Of a DNA stretch of 39,443 nucleotides, positions 1-8,498 are shown in pieces. The notes beneath the pieces are model-generated. The model made no database searches. It was not told where the DNA came from and worked only from the letters and a program-made list of their open reading frames with translations. How positions within the stretch are numbered: position 1 is the stretch's first letter; each line of letters begins with the position of its first letter. Origin of the DNA: an uncultured Eubacterium sp. (GTDB taxonomy: Bacteria; Bacillota_A; Clostridia; Lachnospirales; Lachnospiraceae); assembly GCA_948468465.1 (NCBI GenBank), contig CAOKJJ010000023.1, positions 1 through 39,443 on the forward strand. Reading direction: 5' to 3'. A program made the translations under genes and the position numbers.

Positions 1-857
1 ATATGATCACAGTCACCAAATTGAAATCCGTCATACCATTCCTTTACCTGAAGCCTTTGCTCCAGCATCCCATACTCCTCTAACGCCCAAAGCACTTCCG
101 CTTCTGTAAATCCAAAAACCGTCTCATACTTTTTAGAAATGACTGTTACAACTTTTAAATGATTCAAGTCCGAAAAAACAGATTCTTTGCTGATGCGCGT
201 AATGCCCGTCATCAGTGCACGCTCCAGATATACATTATCTTTCAGCGCCGAGCTGAACATCTTTCTGATCAGATCCGACATCTGCTCCCAATACCCATTC
301 ACATATGCTTCCTGCATCGGCGTATCATATTCGTCTAACAAAATAATGACTTTTTTTCCATAATAACGGTACAAATACTCTGACAGACGCGCGAAAGCAA
401 CGACTGCAGCAGCATCCTCCATCGTATCTGATACCTGCTCAAAATAATTTTTTTCCGGTGACGCCAGCAGATCGCCTTCCAACAAAAAACGGTGTCTCAT
501 ATAGATATCCGTAATAATCTGACAAATCGCGCTTCTGACAGCCTTATAATCAGTTCCCTTCACACGGGCAAAGCTTAAGCTGATCACCGGATACGTTCCC
601 TGCATCTTACGGTACTTCTCATATTTCCAGATCGACAGCCCCTCAAAAATACTGCTGCCTGCATATTTTACGGAAAAAAACTTTTCCAGCATATTCATCG
701 TAAGTGTCTTTCCAAAACGTCTGGGACGCGTAATTAATGTTACATCGTCCTTATTTTCCCACCAATCCTTGATAAAATAAGTTTTATCTATATAAAGGCA
801 GTCATTCTCGATTAATTTGCCAAAATCCTGAATGCCAATCCCTATTGTCCTGGGCAC
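1..857 (-). CDS. AAA-ATPase-like / DUF1703 protein, 3' end outside window
   Basis: This gene is read leftwards from a GTG start at 857, preceded by GGAGG with 7 bases between, and it runs off the window edge; about 285 codons are visible. Translated by eye, it has a Walker A-like stretch RPRRFGKTLTM near residues 43-53 and a Walker B-like stretch VIILLDEYDTPMQ near residue 195. This is the pattern of the 'AAA-ATPase-like' family (PF09820), whose members usually carry a PD-(D/E)XK nuclease-like domain (DUF1703) at the C-terminus, here beyond the edge. These genes are common in Lachnospiraceae and Bacteroides, often in many copies, and their role is not settled. It is separated from the polysaccharide operon by Uma2 and is probably unrelated to it. 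Confidence 0.85.
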   Translation of the reverse strand, partial: MPRTIGIGIQDFGKLIENDCLYIDKTYFIKDWWENKDDVTLITRPRRFGKTLTMNMLEKFFSVKYAGSSIFEGLSIWKYEKYRKMQGTYPVISLSFARVKGTDYKAVRSAICQIITDIYMRHRFLLEGDLLASPEKNYFEQVSDTMEDAAAVVAFARLSEYLYRYYGKKVIILLDEYDTPMQEAYVNGYWEQMSDLIRKMFSSALKDNVYLERALMTGITRISKESVFSDLNHLKVVTVISKKYETVFGFTEAEVLWALEEYGMLEQRLQVKEWYDGFQFGDCDH

Positions 858-891
858 AAAACCACCTCCATGGAAAAGCAGAATGCTTGAA

Positions 892-1452
892 TCAATCTAA
901 GCTTAATTCTGAGAAATCAATTTCTAAATCCGCATATATTCCAGCTTTTATTTTTTCCGAAAAAGAATAATCCTCTACGGTATCATGTTCAAAATTATAA
1001 ACAATGATATGATTTTTTTCATGATCAACGATCCAGTATTCCCGCACCCCTGCCGTACCATATTTCATTAATTTTTTATAATAATCTCTTGGCCGGCTTG
1101 TCGGCGATACAATCTCCGTGATCCAATCCGGAGCGCCCTTGCAGCCTTCGTCCGTAAGTTTATCTTTATCACAAACGACAATGATATCCGGCTCCAGATA
1201 TGTTTTATCATCAGCATTGAGAAATACGGCAAATGGAGCCATAAACGGTTCACAATCACCATGGTTTCCATCAATGTAATTAACAATTTTTTTGTATATA
1301 AAACCTAATATTCTTTGGTGTTTCATTCCCGGTGCAGCCATCATAAACATTTCACCATCTATCAGCTCTGCCCTTTGCCCTTCCGGTAAATTATAAATAT
1401 CTTCAATCGTATATATATGATTATCATAATCTTTTAATTTACCAACACCCAT
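892..1452 (-). CDS. Uma2-family (DUF820) PD-(D/E)XK endonuclease-like protein
   Basis: A 186-residue protein is read from the ATG at 1452. The frame is open further upstream, but AAGGAG lies 7 bases before this ATG and homology begins only here, so the longer start is rejected. The core has the Uma2 pattern: RAELIDGEMFMM near residues 26-37, a central LEPDIIVVCDKD, then WITEIVSPTSRPRDYYKK and YWIVDHEKN. The conserved Asp of EPDI and the Glu of ITEIVSP match the usual PD-(D/E)XK catalytic positions. Uma2 proteins are about 185-200 residues, so this one is full length. They are abundant and poorly characterised. It sits alone between the partial ATPase gene and the end of the polysaccharide operon. 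Confidence 0.88.
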   Translation of the reverse strand: MGVGKLKDYDNHIYTIEDIYNLPEGQRAELIDGEMFMMAAPGMKHQRILGFIYKKIVNYIDGNHGDCEPFMAPFAVFLNADDKTYLEPDIIVVCDKDKLTDEGCKGAPDWITEIVSPTSRPRDYYKKLMKYGTAGVREYWIVDHEKNHIIVYNFEHDTVEDYSFSEKIKAGIYADLEIDFSELSLD

Positions 1453-1563
1453 ATATTTTCTCCTTCCAGTCATTTTTATGTTTGTTTTGGTTAAAATCAT
1501 AACATACCTTTTCAAATGAAGCAATGGAAAAACAGTTTTCATCAGCAAAACCAAACACGATCT

Positions 1564-1647
1564 GTTACTATTCACGGCCTGGGGGCCGCTCATAGTAACG
1601 GTTCGGGGCGATATTTAAAGTTTTGCTGTGCAAAAATCGCCCCGAAC
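1564..1647. repeat. Two adjacent long dyad symmetries
   Basis: The first dyad pairs GTTACTA (1564-1570) with TAGTAAC (1593-1599) around an inner GGCC/GGCC stem. The second pairs GTTCGGGGCGAT (1601-1612) with ATCGCCCCGAAC (1636-1647), and the loop holds a second stem, TTTTGC/GCAAAA (1621-1626/1630-1635). The interval 1453-1808 holds no gene, only these structures and a terminator-like hairpin. They could fold as a structured RNA or cruciform, or be a small palindromic repeat element. Confidence 0.6.
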
Positions 1648-1699
1648 TTGAATCATGTTCTCACGGAACTTGATGATATGAAAGAATCATAACGGCAAG

Positions 1700-1748
1700 A
1701 CTGGAGCAAATCTGCTTTTATGATACAGGTTTGCTCCAGTTTTATTTT
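1700..1748 (+). terminator. Hairpin with T-rich tail beyond the polysaccharide operon end
   Basis: A perfect 11-bp stem, ACTGGAGCAAA (1700-1710) with TTTGCTCCAGT (1730-1740), is followed on the plus strand by TTTATTTT. No plus-strand gene precedes it, and the minus-strand side is not T-rich. It may act in both directions or simply cap transcripts from the 21-kb operon. Confidence 0.4.
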
Positions 1749-1808
1749 GCATTTCATTAAATCTCAGATATTCGTTTTTATGACTTCATTTTACCCTTCA
1801 TGCTATGA

Positions 1809-2945
1809 TCATGGATGCCCTAGATAAAAATCCCTTATCACATCCACAACACCATATACCTCTGCCTCTGTCAGACCATAAAACATCGGAAGACGAACCA
1901 GACGCTCGCTTTCTGTCGTAGTATACCTGTCCTCTCCATAAAATTTCCCATATTTCATTCCTGCTTTGGAACTATGAAGCGGCACGTAATGAAATACCGC
2001 ACCAATCCCCTTTTTCTTAAGAAAGTCTATCAGCCTTGTACGCGTTTTTAAATTTTCTGTTTTTATCCAGAACATATGCCCATTGTGCCGGCAATATGGC
2101 GGTATATACGGCAGTTCGATATCTCCGCGTTTTTCCAAATCACCCAGCATTGAAAAATACATATCCCATGCCTCGCACCGTTTCCGATTGATTTCGTCGG
2201 CACATTCCAACTGCGCATACAAATAAGCGGCATTCAGCTCACTTGGCAGATACGATGATCCTGCCTCTACCCATGAATATTTATCAATTTCCCCACGGAA
2301 AAATTTGCTTCGATCCGTTCCCTTCTCTCTGATAATCTCCGCCATTTCAATGTCGTCTCTGTTTTGAATTAAAATCGCTCCGCCTTCACCCATGCTGTAA
2401 TTTTTTGTTTCATGAAAACTATAGCAGCCAAAATCTCCGATGCTCCCCAATGCTTTTCCTTTATAATAGGCCCTTACCCCCTGTGCCGCATCTTCCACCA
2501 CCTTGATATGATTTCTTTTTGCTATCTCCATGACAGCATCCATTTCACACCCAACACCCGCATAATGAACTACAACAATTGCTTTTGTTCGTTTTGTGAC
2601 GGCCGCTTCAATGAGATTTTCGTCTATATTCATCGTATCTGGGCGAATATCCACAAATACTATTTTGGCCCCTCTTAATACAAATGCATCCGCTGTGGAC
2701 ACAAACGTGTATGACGGCATAATAACCTCATCCCCTGGCTGAATGCCGCATAACATTGCAGCCATCTCCAGCGCAGAAGTACATGACGTTGTAAGCAGTG
2801 CCTTCTTACTGCCTGAAAGATCTTCCAGCCACTGATTGCACCTTTTTGTAAAGGAACCATCTCCGCAAATTTTGCTATTATGTATCGCTTCCGTCATATA
2901 TGCAATTTCTCTGCCTACATGAGGAGGTTTATTAAATGGTATCAT
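1809..2945 (-). CDS. wecE: dTDP-4-amino-4,6-dideoxygalactose transaminase (WecE/RffA)
   Basis: This 378-residue PLP-dependent aminotransferase of the DegT/DnrJ/EryC1 family converts dTDP-4-keto-6-deoxyglucose and glutamate to dTDP-4-amino-4,6-dideoxygalactose (dTDP-Fuc4N) in the cytoplasm. The length and the motifs match enterobacterial WecE closely: CGDGSFTKRC near residue 27, TTSCTSALEMAA near 52, VVEDAAQGV near 154 and FHETKNYSMGEGGA near 178, where Lys is the PLP-binding residue. Its ATG overlaps the flippase stop by 4 bases (ATGA), implying translational coupling. It is the last gene of the polysaccharide operon. The upstream enzymes RmlA and RmlB are absent from the window and must be encoded elsewhere. 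Fuc4N is a likely substrate for the formyl-, acyl- or ATP-grasp enzymes in the same operon; that link is inference. Confidence 0.9.
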   Translation of the reverse strand: MIPFNKPPHVGREIAYMTEAIHNSKICGDGSFTKRCNQWLEDLSGSKKALLTTSCTSALEMAAMLCGIQPGDEVIMPSYTFVSTADAFVLRGAKIVFVDIRPDTMNIDENLIEAAVTKRTKAIVVVHYAGVGCEMDAVMEIAKRNHIKVVEDAAQGVRAYYKGKALGSIGDFGCYSFHETKNYSMGEGGAILIQNRDDIEMAEIIREKGTDRSKFFRGEIDKYSWVEAGSSYLPSELNAAYLYAQLECADEINRKRCEAWDMYFSMLGDLEKRGDIELPYIPPYCRHNGHMFWIKTENLKTRTRLIDFLKKKGIGAVFHYVPLHSSKAGMKYGKFYGEDRYTTTESERLVRLPMFYGLTEAEVYGVVDVIRDFYLGHP

Positions 2946-4216
2946 TTGTTTTCTCCCTTTTCATTTTGTTTTTCTCCTGCAATCAGTACACAAAAAAACA
3001 TGATCGTTAAACTTATGTTTATAAATAAATATAAAACAGCGGCGCCCAATATGCCCTTTGCCATAACAAAATGCTTTCCAAAAATTTCAGATATAAATAC
3101 TATAAAAATGTAACTCAGCGCAATATATTGTTGTTTGTTTATAATGGTAACGGGAACTGTCAAATAATAAGCCAATGCATAACATCCCCCTCCCAGCAGC
3201 AAAAGGATAAATTCTTTCCGAAAAGAAGATAAATCAACATGATACATCATGGATAAGACCGGTAAGCCAATGAAGATTCCTCCAAGGACCACAACTGTTG
3301 TTAAAAGAGCAGTAATCAGGCATTGTTTTATGATTCTCTGATTAAAATCTTTCTTCTTAGCATCTTTCCAAAGCTCCCCCAGTTCTTTTATCATCGGCTG
3401 ATAAATAAACTGATTCATCAACATAATGACAAAAACCGGCATCATAATGTATCCAAATATAGCCTGTGTCTGTTCGTCCATATATCTGTCAATAAAATAT
3501 TTAGGCACATTACCACTATATATAGCCAAGGTCGCCCCGATACACAAAGGAAGACATAATTTTAACAGCTTCCATACATTTGCTCTCTTCCATTTCGGAA
3601 TACCTGCATCCGCTATATGAAATGTTTCTCTCAAAAAATATAGCTCCATAACAACAGAACTAATCATGCCGCCCCAAACCGCAATATGTACCCCAGTGCC
3701 AACATAAATCAATGTGCAAATAACGATTGTAGATAACATGAGTCTCACAGCCATTATTTTAGCTCCTACATCCAGCCTTCCCTGCTGCTGATATCTTCCC
3801 ACAAATACATCCTCAAAAGCATCTACAAGTTTCAGCACAGTCAGTTCAAATATAACCATCGCTTTTTCATGAGAATACTCTCCTATACTTATTTCATATG
3901 ACAGATATAAAAGCAGCATCACTATGACAGCCACAATCACTATGATTCTGCCATAGAAATACTCTCCAAAAGTAAATGTTTCCTCCACATCCGTCACCTG
4001 ATAATTGCGAATGCCATATTTACCCATTGTTAAAAACAGGTTTGCTATCGCATATGCTATCGTAATTGTTCCCGCCGCAAAAATCCCAAGATAATGTGAA
4101 ACAAAAACCAAAACGATTGCGGATTGTCCCGCATTCAGCATGCCACCTATGGCATTCCAAATAATAATTTTCTTATCTTTCTGGTTTTTATCATCTAACA
4201 ACCACTGTATAAACAT
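2942..4216 (-). CDS. Polysaccharide flippase, Wzx/MVF-like membrane protein
   Basis: A 424-residue very hydrophobic protein shows about 12 predictable membrane segments. The first (IIIWNAIGGMLNAGQSAIVLVFVSHY region) and the following AGTITIAYAIANL pattern are typical of Wzx-like lipid-linked repeat-unit translocases of the MOP superfamily. The role would be to flip an undecaprenyl-diphosphate-linked oligosaccharide to the outer face of the membrane. It precedes wecE with a 4-base overlap and follows a polyprenyl-phosphate GT2. No good Shine-Dalgarno lies directly before the ATG at 4216, so expression may rely on coupling. The operon also contains an ABC-2 exporter, so two export routes coexist. 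The flippase family is secure; the substrate is unknown. Confidence 0.85.
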   Translation of the reverse strand: MFIQWLLDDKNQKDKKIIIWNAIGGMLNAGQSAIVLVFVSHYLGIFAAGTITIAYAIANLFLTMGKYGIRNYQVTDVEETFTFGEYFYGRIIVIVAVIVMLLLYLSYEISIGEYSHEKAMVIFELTVLKLVDAFEDVFVGRYQQQGRLDVGAKIMAVRLMLSTIVICTLIYVGTGVHIAVWGGMISSVVMELYFLRETFHIADAGIPKWKRANVWKLLKLCLPLCIGATLAIYSGNVPKYFIDRYMDEQTQAIFGYIMMPVFVIMLMNQFIYQPMIKELGELWKDAKKKDFNQRIIKQCLITALLTTVVVLGGIFIGLPVLSMMYHVDLSSFRKEFILLLLGGGCYALAYYLTVPVTIINKQQYIALSYIFIVFISEIFGKHFVMAKGILGAAVLYLFINISLTIMFFCVLIAGEKQNEKGENK

Positions 4217-4252
4217 TTCCGGTTCGTTTCTTTCTCCTTCATGACTTCTCCC

Positions 4253-5185
4253 TCATGATTCCTCATTCCCGCCAACCACTTCTCTTATCGTATATTGGGG
4301 CAGATTATTATTGATCATATAGATTCTTCCTACATACTCTCCGAGCAAGCCTAACATCATCAGCTGCACACCGCCAATTAACAAAATTACCGCCATCATG
4401 GACGTATATCCGACCGGTATATCCGGATACCGCAATTTATTCATAACGCTGTAAATTCCCATTCCAAATCCTAAAACAGCAACTGCAACCCCTATGACCA
4501 AAGAAATCCGCAGCGGCACGATGGAAAACCCCGTCATGCTGTTGACATACAGCTGCATCATCTTTTTTAAAGTATAATTGCTCTTGCCGCTGATCCTCTC
4601 ATGATGCGCAAGTTCCACGTTCGATATGTTTCTTGTAATCTGCATAAGAAAGCCTGTCCAGCTTGGAAACGGACTTTTGTACTTTTTCATTTCCTCAGCC
4701 ACATACCGGCGCATAATGGAAAAGCTTGAATTTTTCACGTCTTTTGGCTTTCCGGTAAGAAAATTCAATGTTGCCGTGTTCACTGCACTGGCAAGCCGTT
4801 TCAGCAGGCTGTGCTTTTTCTGCATGAACAATGCGTAAACCACATCATAGTTCCCCTCCTCCAGCTTGTCCAGCATCTGAAAAATGCCGCTCGCCGGATG
4901 CTGGCCATCATCATCCATATACACGATGTATTCCCCTTTTAAAAATGGAATCGCCGCCATGCGGGCAGCATGCTGCCCATAATTTTTGGATAGGTTGACC
5001 GCCATAACATTGGCATTTCCCCTGCTGATATTTGTAATCACTTCAAATGTATTGTCAGGAGATCCATCATTGACCAATACGATCTGATATTCAACGGCAT
5101 GCCTTGCAAACTCTTCTGTCAGATCATGCACAACCCTGGAAATTGTCTTTGCTGAACAATAGCATGGAATCGCAACTGATATCAT
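4253..5185 (-). CDS. Family 2 glycosyltransferase, polyprenyl-phosphate type (GtrB/ArnC-like)
   Basis: This 310-residue protein has an N-terminal GT-A fold (about residues 1-225) and two C-terminal membrane helices (about 230-255 and 262-290). Visible motifs are ISVAIPCY at the start, LVNDGSPDNT near 37, YMDDDGQHP near 88 as the metal-binding DXD, and the SGKSNYTLKKMM segment before the helices. This layout is that of DPM1-like enzymes such as GtrB, ArnC and YfdH, which move a sugar from a nucleotide donor to undecaprenyl phosphate on the cytoplasmic side. It begins 6 bases after the pyruvyltransferase-family gene and lies in the same operon. A likely job is making a lipid-linked sugar for side-branch decoration. 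The transferred sugar cannot be read from sequence. Confidence 0.9.
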   Translation of the reverse strand: MISVAIPCYCSAKTISRVVHDLTEEFARHAVEYQIVLVNDGSPDNTFEVITNISRGNANVMAVNLSKNYGQHAARMAAIPFLKGEYIVYMDDDGQHPASGIFQMLDKLEEGNYDVVYALFMQKKHSLLKRLASAVNTATLNFLTGKPKDVKNSSFSIMRRYVAEEMKKYKSPFPSWTGFLMQITRNISNVELAHHERISGKSNYTLKKMMQLYVNSMTGFSIVPLRISLVIGVAVAVLGFGMGIYSVMNKLRYPDIPVGYTSMMAVILLIGGVQLMMLGLLGEYVGRIYMINNNLPQYTIREVVGGNEES

Positions 5186-5191
5186 ATGCCG

Positions 5192-6535
5192 CTATGCCTC
5201 CATCCATTCCTGTATTTTGGAAAACCCATATTCAGCCTTATTTTTTACAGAATGCAAGTTAGTCCTAAGCCTCCTGGAAATAAGCTCCAGATGATTGTAG
5301 ACATAATCAAAATGTTTGATAAAATCAAAGTCATCCCTTGGAATCACGCAGTCCTTCATGCCTATCACATCAAAAAATCCATACATTTTATGTGCCAGCG
5401 GGCCGTTTTTATAATCAAATGCCAATGTCGGCACTCCCTGCTCCAGGCCTGCCACCGCGCCGTGCACCCTGCCTGATATCAGCATGTCCAGCTTCCCAAG
5501 CAGCGCATGCATTTCCCATGGCTCATACAGATGATCCACCTTGCATAACAAGTTCATATCTATTTTCCCCCGTCTCTTTAGGATGTCATAAATCTGGCAT
5601 ATCATTTTGTAGTCACGCCAGTGCGTCCTTTGAAACCTCGGCGGCAATTCAAAACCGTTTGAATGTGAGATCAAAACAACCCTTTCCCGTTTTTCACGAA
5701 TGATGTATTCAATCAGTTCCACATAGGCGCTGAAATCTTCGCTTTCCCGCTCCCAGTCATCAAAGGAATGTCCCGGCAGGGAATAGGTTGCCAGAATAAA
5801 GCCGATATTTTTTCCATTGTTTTTGCAGTTATCCTTGCCGTCATGCATGAGCCTTTCCCTGCGAATGATCTCTTCTTCATTTACAGGCATTGGATAACAT
5901 GACTTATCAAAAAGATAAGCAGGACAGGCACAGTCATATGTATGTGATACATCAAATCCCTCTTCTTTCAGAATTTTGGCCGAAAATGCCTCCCTGTTTA
6001 AAACCATGTCAAACCCTCGGTATACAAGCTTTGCAAAGTCAAGCGTGCCCTCTTCTGTAACCGGGCCCGGCGAACTGGCAAACATCACATTTTTCTTGTT
6101 TAATAATTGAACCGTACGCATTTTTAACAAATCTACCAAAAAACGGTTCTCCCCCATCCCGGAAGAATTGTCTCCCCACATGTCACCGCTGAAATCCATC
6201 ACCAAATCTGATTTCATCACTTCTTCCATAAATCGTGTCGTGCCAATCAGCTTGCCTGTGGATTGGTAAATCTCGGCAATCGCCATCTCCTGCAGCGCTT
6301 CTTTCGTATCAAGAGAGTTTTCCCGCCAGGCGTAATAGCATTCCAGTGGTAACTTTATAAGGTTCTCCCTTTTGCAGAACTCATCCGTCAGCTGCAATGT
6401 TGTTGCTATTTCACTTTCCGGAAAATATTCGTGCAATTTTCGAAATAAAGGAACTGCAATGTAATAATTTCCAATATTTCCATATTCAATCCTTCCCCAG
6501 TGCAAGGTAGCCAGTCCGGTAACTAAAATCCTCAT
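5192..6535 (-). CDS. Polysaccharide pyruvyl transferase family protein
   Basis: A protein of about 447 residues belongs to the PS_pyruv_trans family (PF04230; CsaB/WcaK-like), which usually moves pyruvate from phosphoenolpyruvate to a sugar to form a ketal. The N-terminal MRILVTGLATLHWG, the middle FASSPGPVTEEG and the C-terminal MLISGRVHGAVAGLEQGVPTLAFDYK, with its SGRVHG core, are diagnostic. An in-frame ATG lies two codons earlier (6541). I prefer 6535 because AAGGAG is then 8 bases upstream rather than 2. Members of this family do not all have proven pyruvyltransferase activity, so the reaction is inferred. It is the first of two such proteins in the operon. Confidence 0.85.
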   Translation of the reverse strand: MRILVTGLATLHWGRIEYGNIGNYYIAVPLFRKLHEYFPESEIATTLQLTDEFCKRENLIKLPLECYYAWRENSLDTKEALQEMAIAEIYQSTGKLIGTTRFMEEVMKSDLVMDFSGDMWGDNSSGMGENRFLVDLLKMRTVQLLNKKNVMFASSPGPVTEEGTLDFAKLVYRGFDMVLNREAFSAKILKEEGFDVSHTYDCACPAYLFDKSCYPMPVNEEEIIRRERLMHDGKDNCKNNGKNIGFILATYSLPGHSFDDWERESEDFSAYVELIEYIIREKRERVVLISHSNGFELPPRFQRTHWRDYKMICQIYDILKRRGKIDMNLLCKVDHLYEPWEMHALLGKLDMLISGRVHGAVAGLEQGVPTLAFDYKNGPLAHKMYGFFDVIGMKDCVIPRDDFDFIKHFDYVYNHLELISRRLRTNLHSVKNKAEYGFSKIQEWMEA

Positions 6536-6593
6536 GCTCATTTCTCCTTCGGCATAAAATCAAAATAACGTCCATGTAACATCCATATGCAAT

Positions 6594-7250
6594 TCAAATA
6601 TAATCAAGACTGCTTTTGTTTGGCAAAACCACGCCCTTATTTGCTGCAACTACTTGAAACTTCTGAGTATCAGCTGCAGCATATGCTGCAGCTCCGACCA
6701 GCGTATAATCTTCGATTTTTATTTTATCGCGAATAACCGCTCCGCTTCCAATAAAGCAATGATTCTTCACCTGTGAAAATCCACAGATTGACGCATTGCC
6801 TGCGATCAAATTAAAATTGCCAATGGTACTGTTATGTGCAATAACACTCTTATACCATATGATATTGCCTGACCCAATCTGTACAAACGGTTCCAGCAGG
6901 GTATCCTCAAAAATGATGTTGCCTTCTCCCATCTTCGCGTCAGAAAGCCGGACAGAACTATGGATATACTGGGCCAATGCATACCCCTTCTGTTTGCATG
7001 CTTCAAAAATACGTCTTTTGACATTATTCATCTGTGTATACCCTACCCCTAGCAATATTTCAACGTCATCCGGCGCATACTGCTCCTTTAGCCTTTCAAA
7101 CGGTATCAAAGGAAGTCCCTCGAACTGCGGCATGTTTCTATACGCTTCCTCTACCGTGGCAGCTACCACCTTACGCTCATCATCATGATCCAAATACCAC
7201 TTTAACAATTGGGCAAAGCTGCCGTTTCCATATAACACAACATCCTTCAT
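6594..7250 (-). CDS. NeuD/PglD-like sugar O- or N-acyltransferase
   Basis: This 218-residue protein has a small N-terminal Rossmann-like half (KDVVLYGNGSFAQLLKWYL) and a C-terminal left-handed beta-helix made of hexapeptide repeats (IGSGNIIWYKSVIAHNSTIG, then GSGAVIRDKIKIEDYTLVGA). This is the two-part build of PglD/NeuD acetyltransferases, which acetylate amino sugars using acetyl-CoA. The ATG at 7250 overlaps the upstream stop as ATGA, and GTGGAGG sits 10 bases upstream, so the extended start at 7277 is rejected. Next to WecE, the ATP-grasp and the formyltransferase, it may modify the 4-amino group of a dideoxy sugar. Donor and acceptor are unknown. Confidence 0.85.
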   Translation of the reverse strand: MKDVVLYGNGSFAQLLKWYLDHDDERKVVAATVEEAYRNMPQFEGLPLIPFERLKEQYAPDDVEILLGVGYTQMNNVKRRIFEACKQKGYALAQYIHSSVRLSDAKMGEGNIIFEDTLLEPFVQIGSGNIIWYKSVIAHNSTIGNFNLIAGNASICGFSQVKNHCFIGSGAVIRDKIKIEDYTLVGAAAYAAADTQKFQVVAANKGVVLPNKSSLDYI

Positions 7251-8440
7251 TCCACGATAACCTCCACGTATTCCCACATCCGATCCATCATGCGCTTCAT
7301 CTGGCCGACAGTTTCAAATGCAATTACCATGGCACCAATGCTGTCGCCGCCGTTTCGAAACGCCCGGACTGGATCTTTCTCAGATACAAACAATACTTTC
7401 TTTATGATCTTATCTTTTACTTCTTTATGTATTTTTAATTGCTGAAACTTTCCGGTTTTCAGTGAATGTATGACATAAGAGGATGCAATCAGGTGCTTGT
7501 CACAAGTCAGCGCCTCTCCATATGCATCCCCCACGCATGCCCGAATCGACGCTTCGGCTAGATCCGCACCCAATGCATATTCCAGCGTATCGGGTATAAA
7601 ATTGCCGCCGTTTCGCGGACCTATCTCCAGGACACAGACATCTCCGTTTTCCTCTACCAGATACTCAAAGTTAAAAGCGCCAAACCGCATCTGCAGCAAA
7701 TCAAACATGGACTGCATCAGTCCATATGCTTTTTTTTGATGCTCCGCCGCCTGGATCGACGGATAACTAAGGCCTATCGGCGCATGGGGATTTCTTTCTA
7801 TATTGTTATGCTGGTCCATAACACCAAAAAATACGATTTTGCCGTCTTTCAGAAATCCATCCCCATCAATTTGATACCCCTTTTTCCTGATAAATGTTTC
7901 AATAATCACTTTTTTTTCAATGGAATAAGACATTGCTTCGTCAAATGCGCTTTCAAAATCTTCCCTGTTTTGTACCCTGATGACCCCTTTGCTTCCTGAT
8001 GCGTCAATCGGCTTTATCATAACAGGCAGCTGCATTTGATAAAAATATTCCCTCGCCTTTGCCTTGTCATCAAACGCCTGTCCCTTTGGCATATGCAGCT
8101 TATTTTCGTTTAGAAACTGCCGAAATAGATGTTTGCGCGTCAGAACCAGCACGGACTGGTATGGATTCGTCGGCAGTCCCAATGCTTCCGCGACATAGGC
8201 TGCTGTAGCGGCAGATACATCGGATGCATAAGAAAGTATGCCGTCTATTCTTAAACTGCGTGCCAGTTCTAATACCGCTTCCTTATCAACCGTACTGACA
8301 TTATGATATTCATCCGCATAGGCATGTCCTGGATTTTCCGGAAGATAATCCACCGTTATCACATAATACCCCAATTCTTTTGCCTTCTTTATGGCCGTCA
8401 TCTGGAAAAAATTTGCGCCAAGCATCATGATTTTTTTCAT
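7247..8440 (-). CDS. ATP-grasp ligase
   Basis: A 397-residue ATP-grasp protein is read from MKKIMMLGAN at 8440, with an AGGTGG site 5 bases upstream; the frame is open to 8473 without a better site. The first about 100 residues are the preATP-grasp Rossmann part. The ATP-grasp core has LPVMIKPIDASGSKGV, FEYLVEENGDVCVLEIGPRNGG (the Mg2+-binding Glu and Asn) and a terminal fold. The family makes acyl-phosphate intermediates and joins carboxylates to amines. Coupled 3' to a NeuD-like acyltransferase and 5' to a formyltransferase, it plausibly adds an amino acid or other acid to an amino sugar. That role is inference; only the fold is clear. Confidence 0.85.
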   Translation of the reverse strand: MKKIMMLGANFFQMTAIKKAKELGYYVITVDYLPENPGHAYADEYHNVSTVDKEAVLELARSLRIDGILSYASDVSAATAAYVAEALGLPTNPYQSVLVLTRKHLFRQFLNENKLHMPKGQAFDDKAKAREYFYQMQLPVMIKPIDASGSKGVIRVQNREDFESAFDEAMSYSIEKKVIIETFIRKKGYQIDGDGFLKDGKIVFFGVMDQHNNIERNPHAPIGLSYPSIQAAEHQKKAYGLMQSMFDLLQMRFGAFNFEYLVEENGDVCVLEIGPRNGGNFIPDTLEYALGADLAEASIRACVGDAYGEALTCDKHLIASSYVIHSLKTGKFQQLKIHKEVKDKIIKKVLFVSEKDPVRAFRNGGDSIGAMVIAFETVGQMKRMMDRMWEYVEVIVE

Positions 8441-8498
8441 AACCCACCTCTTCCAAAGTTCTTTTACTTCCAAAACAAACTTATTCCCTGCTTACACT

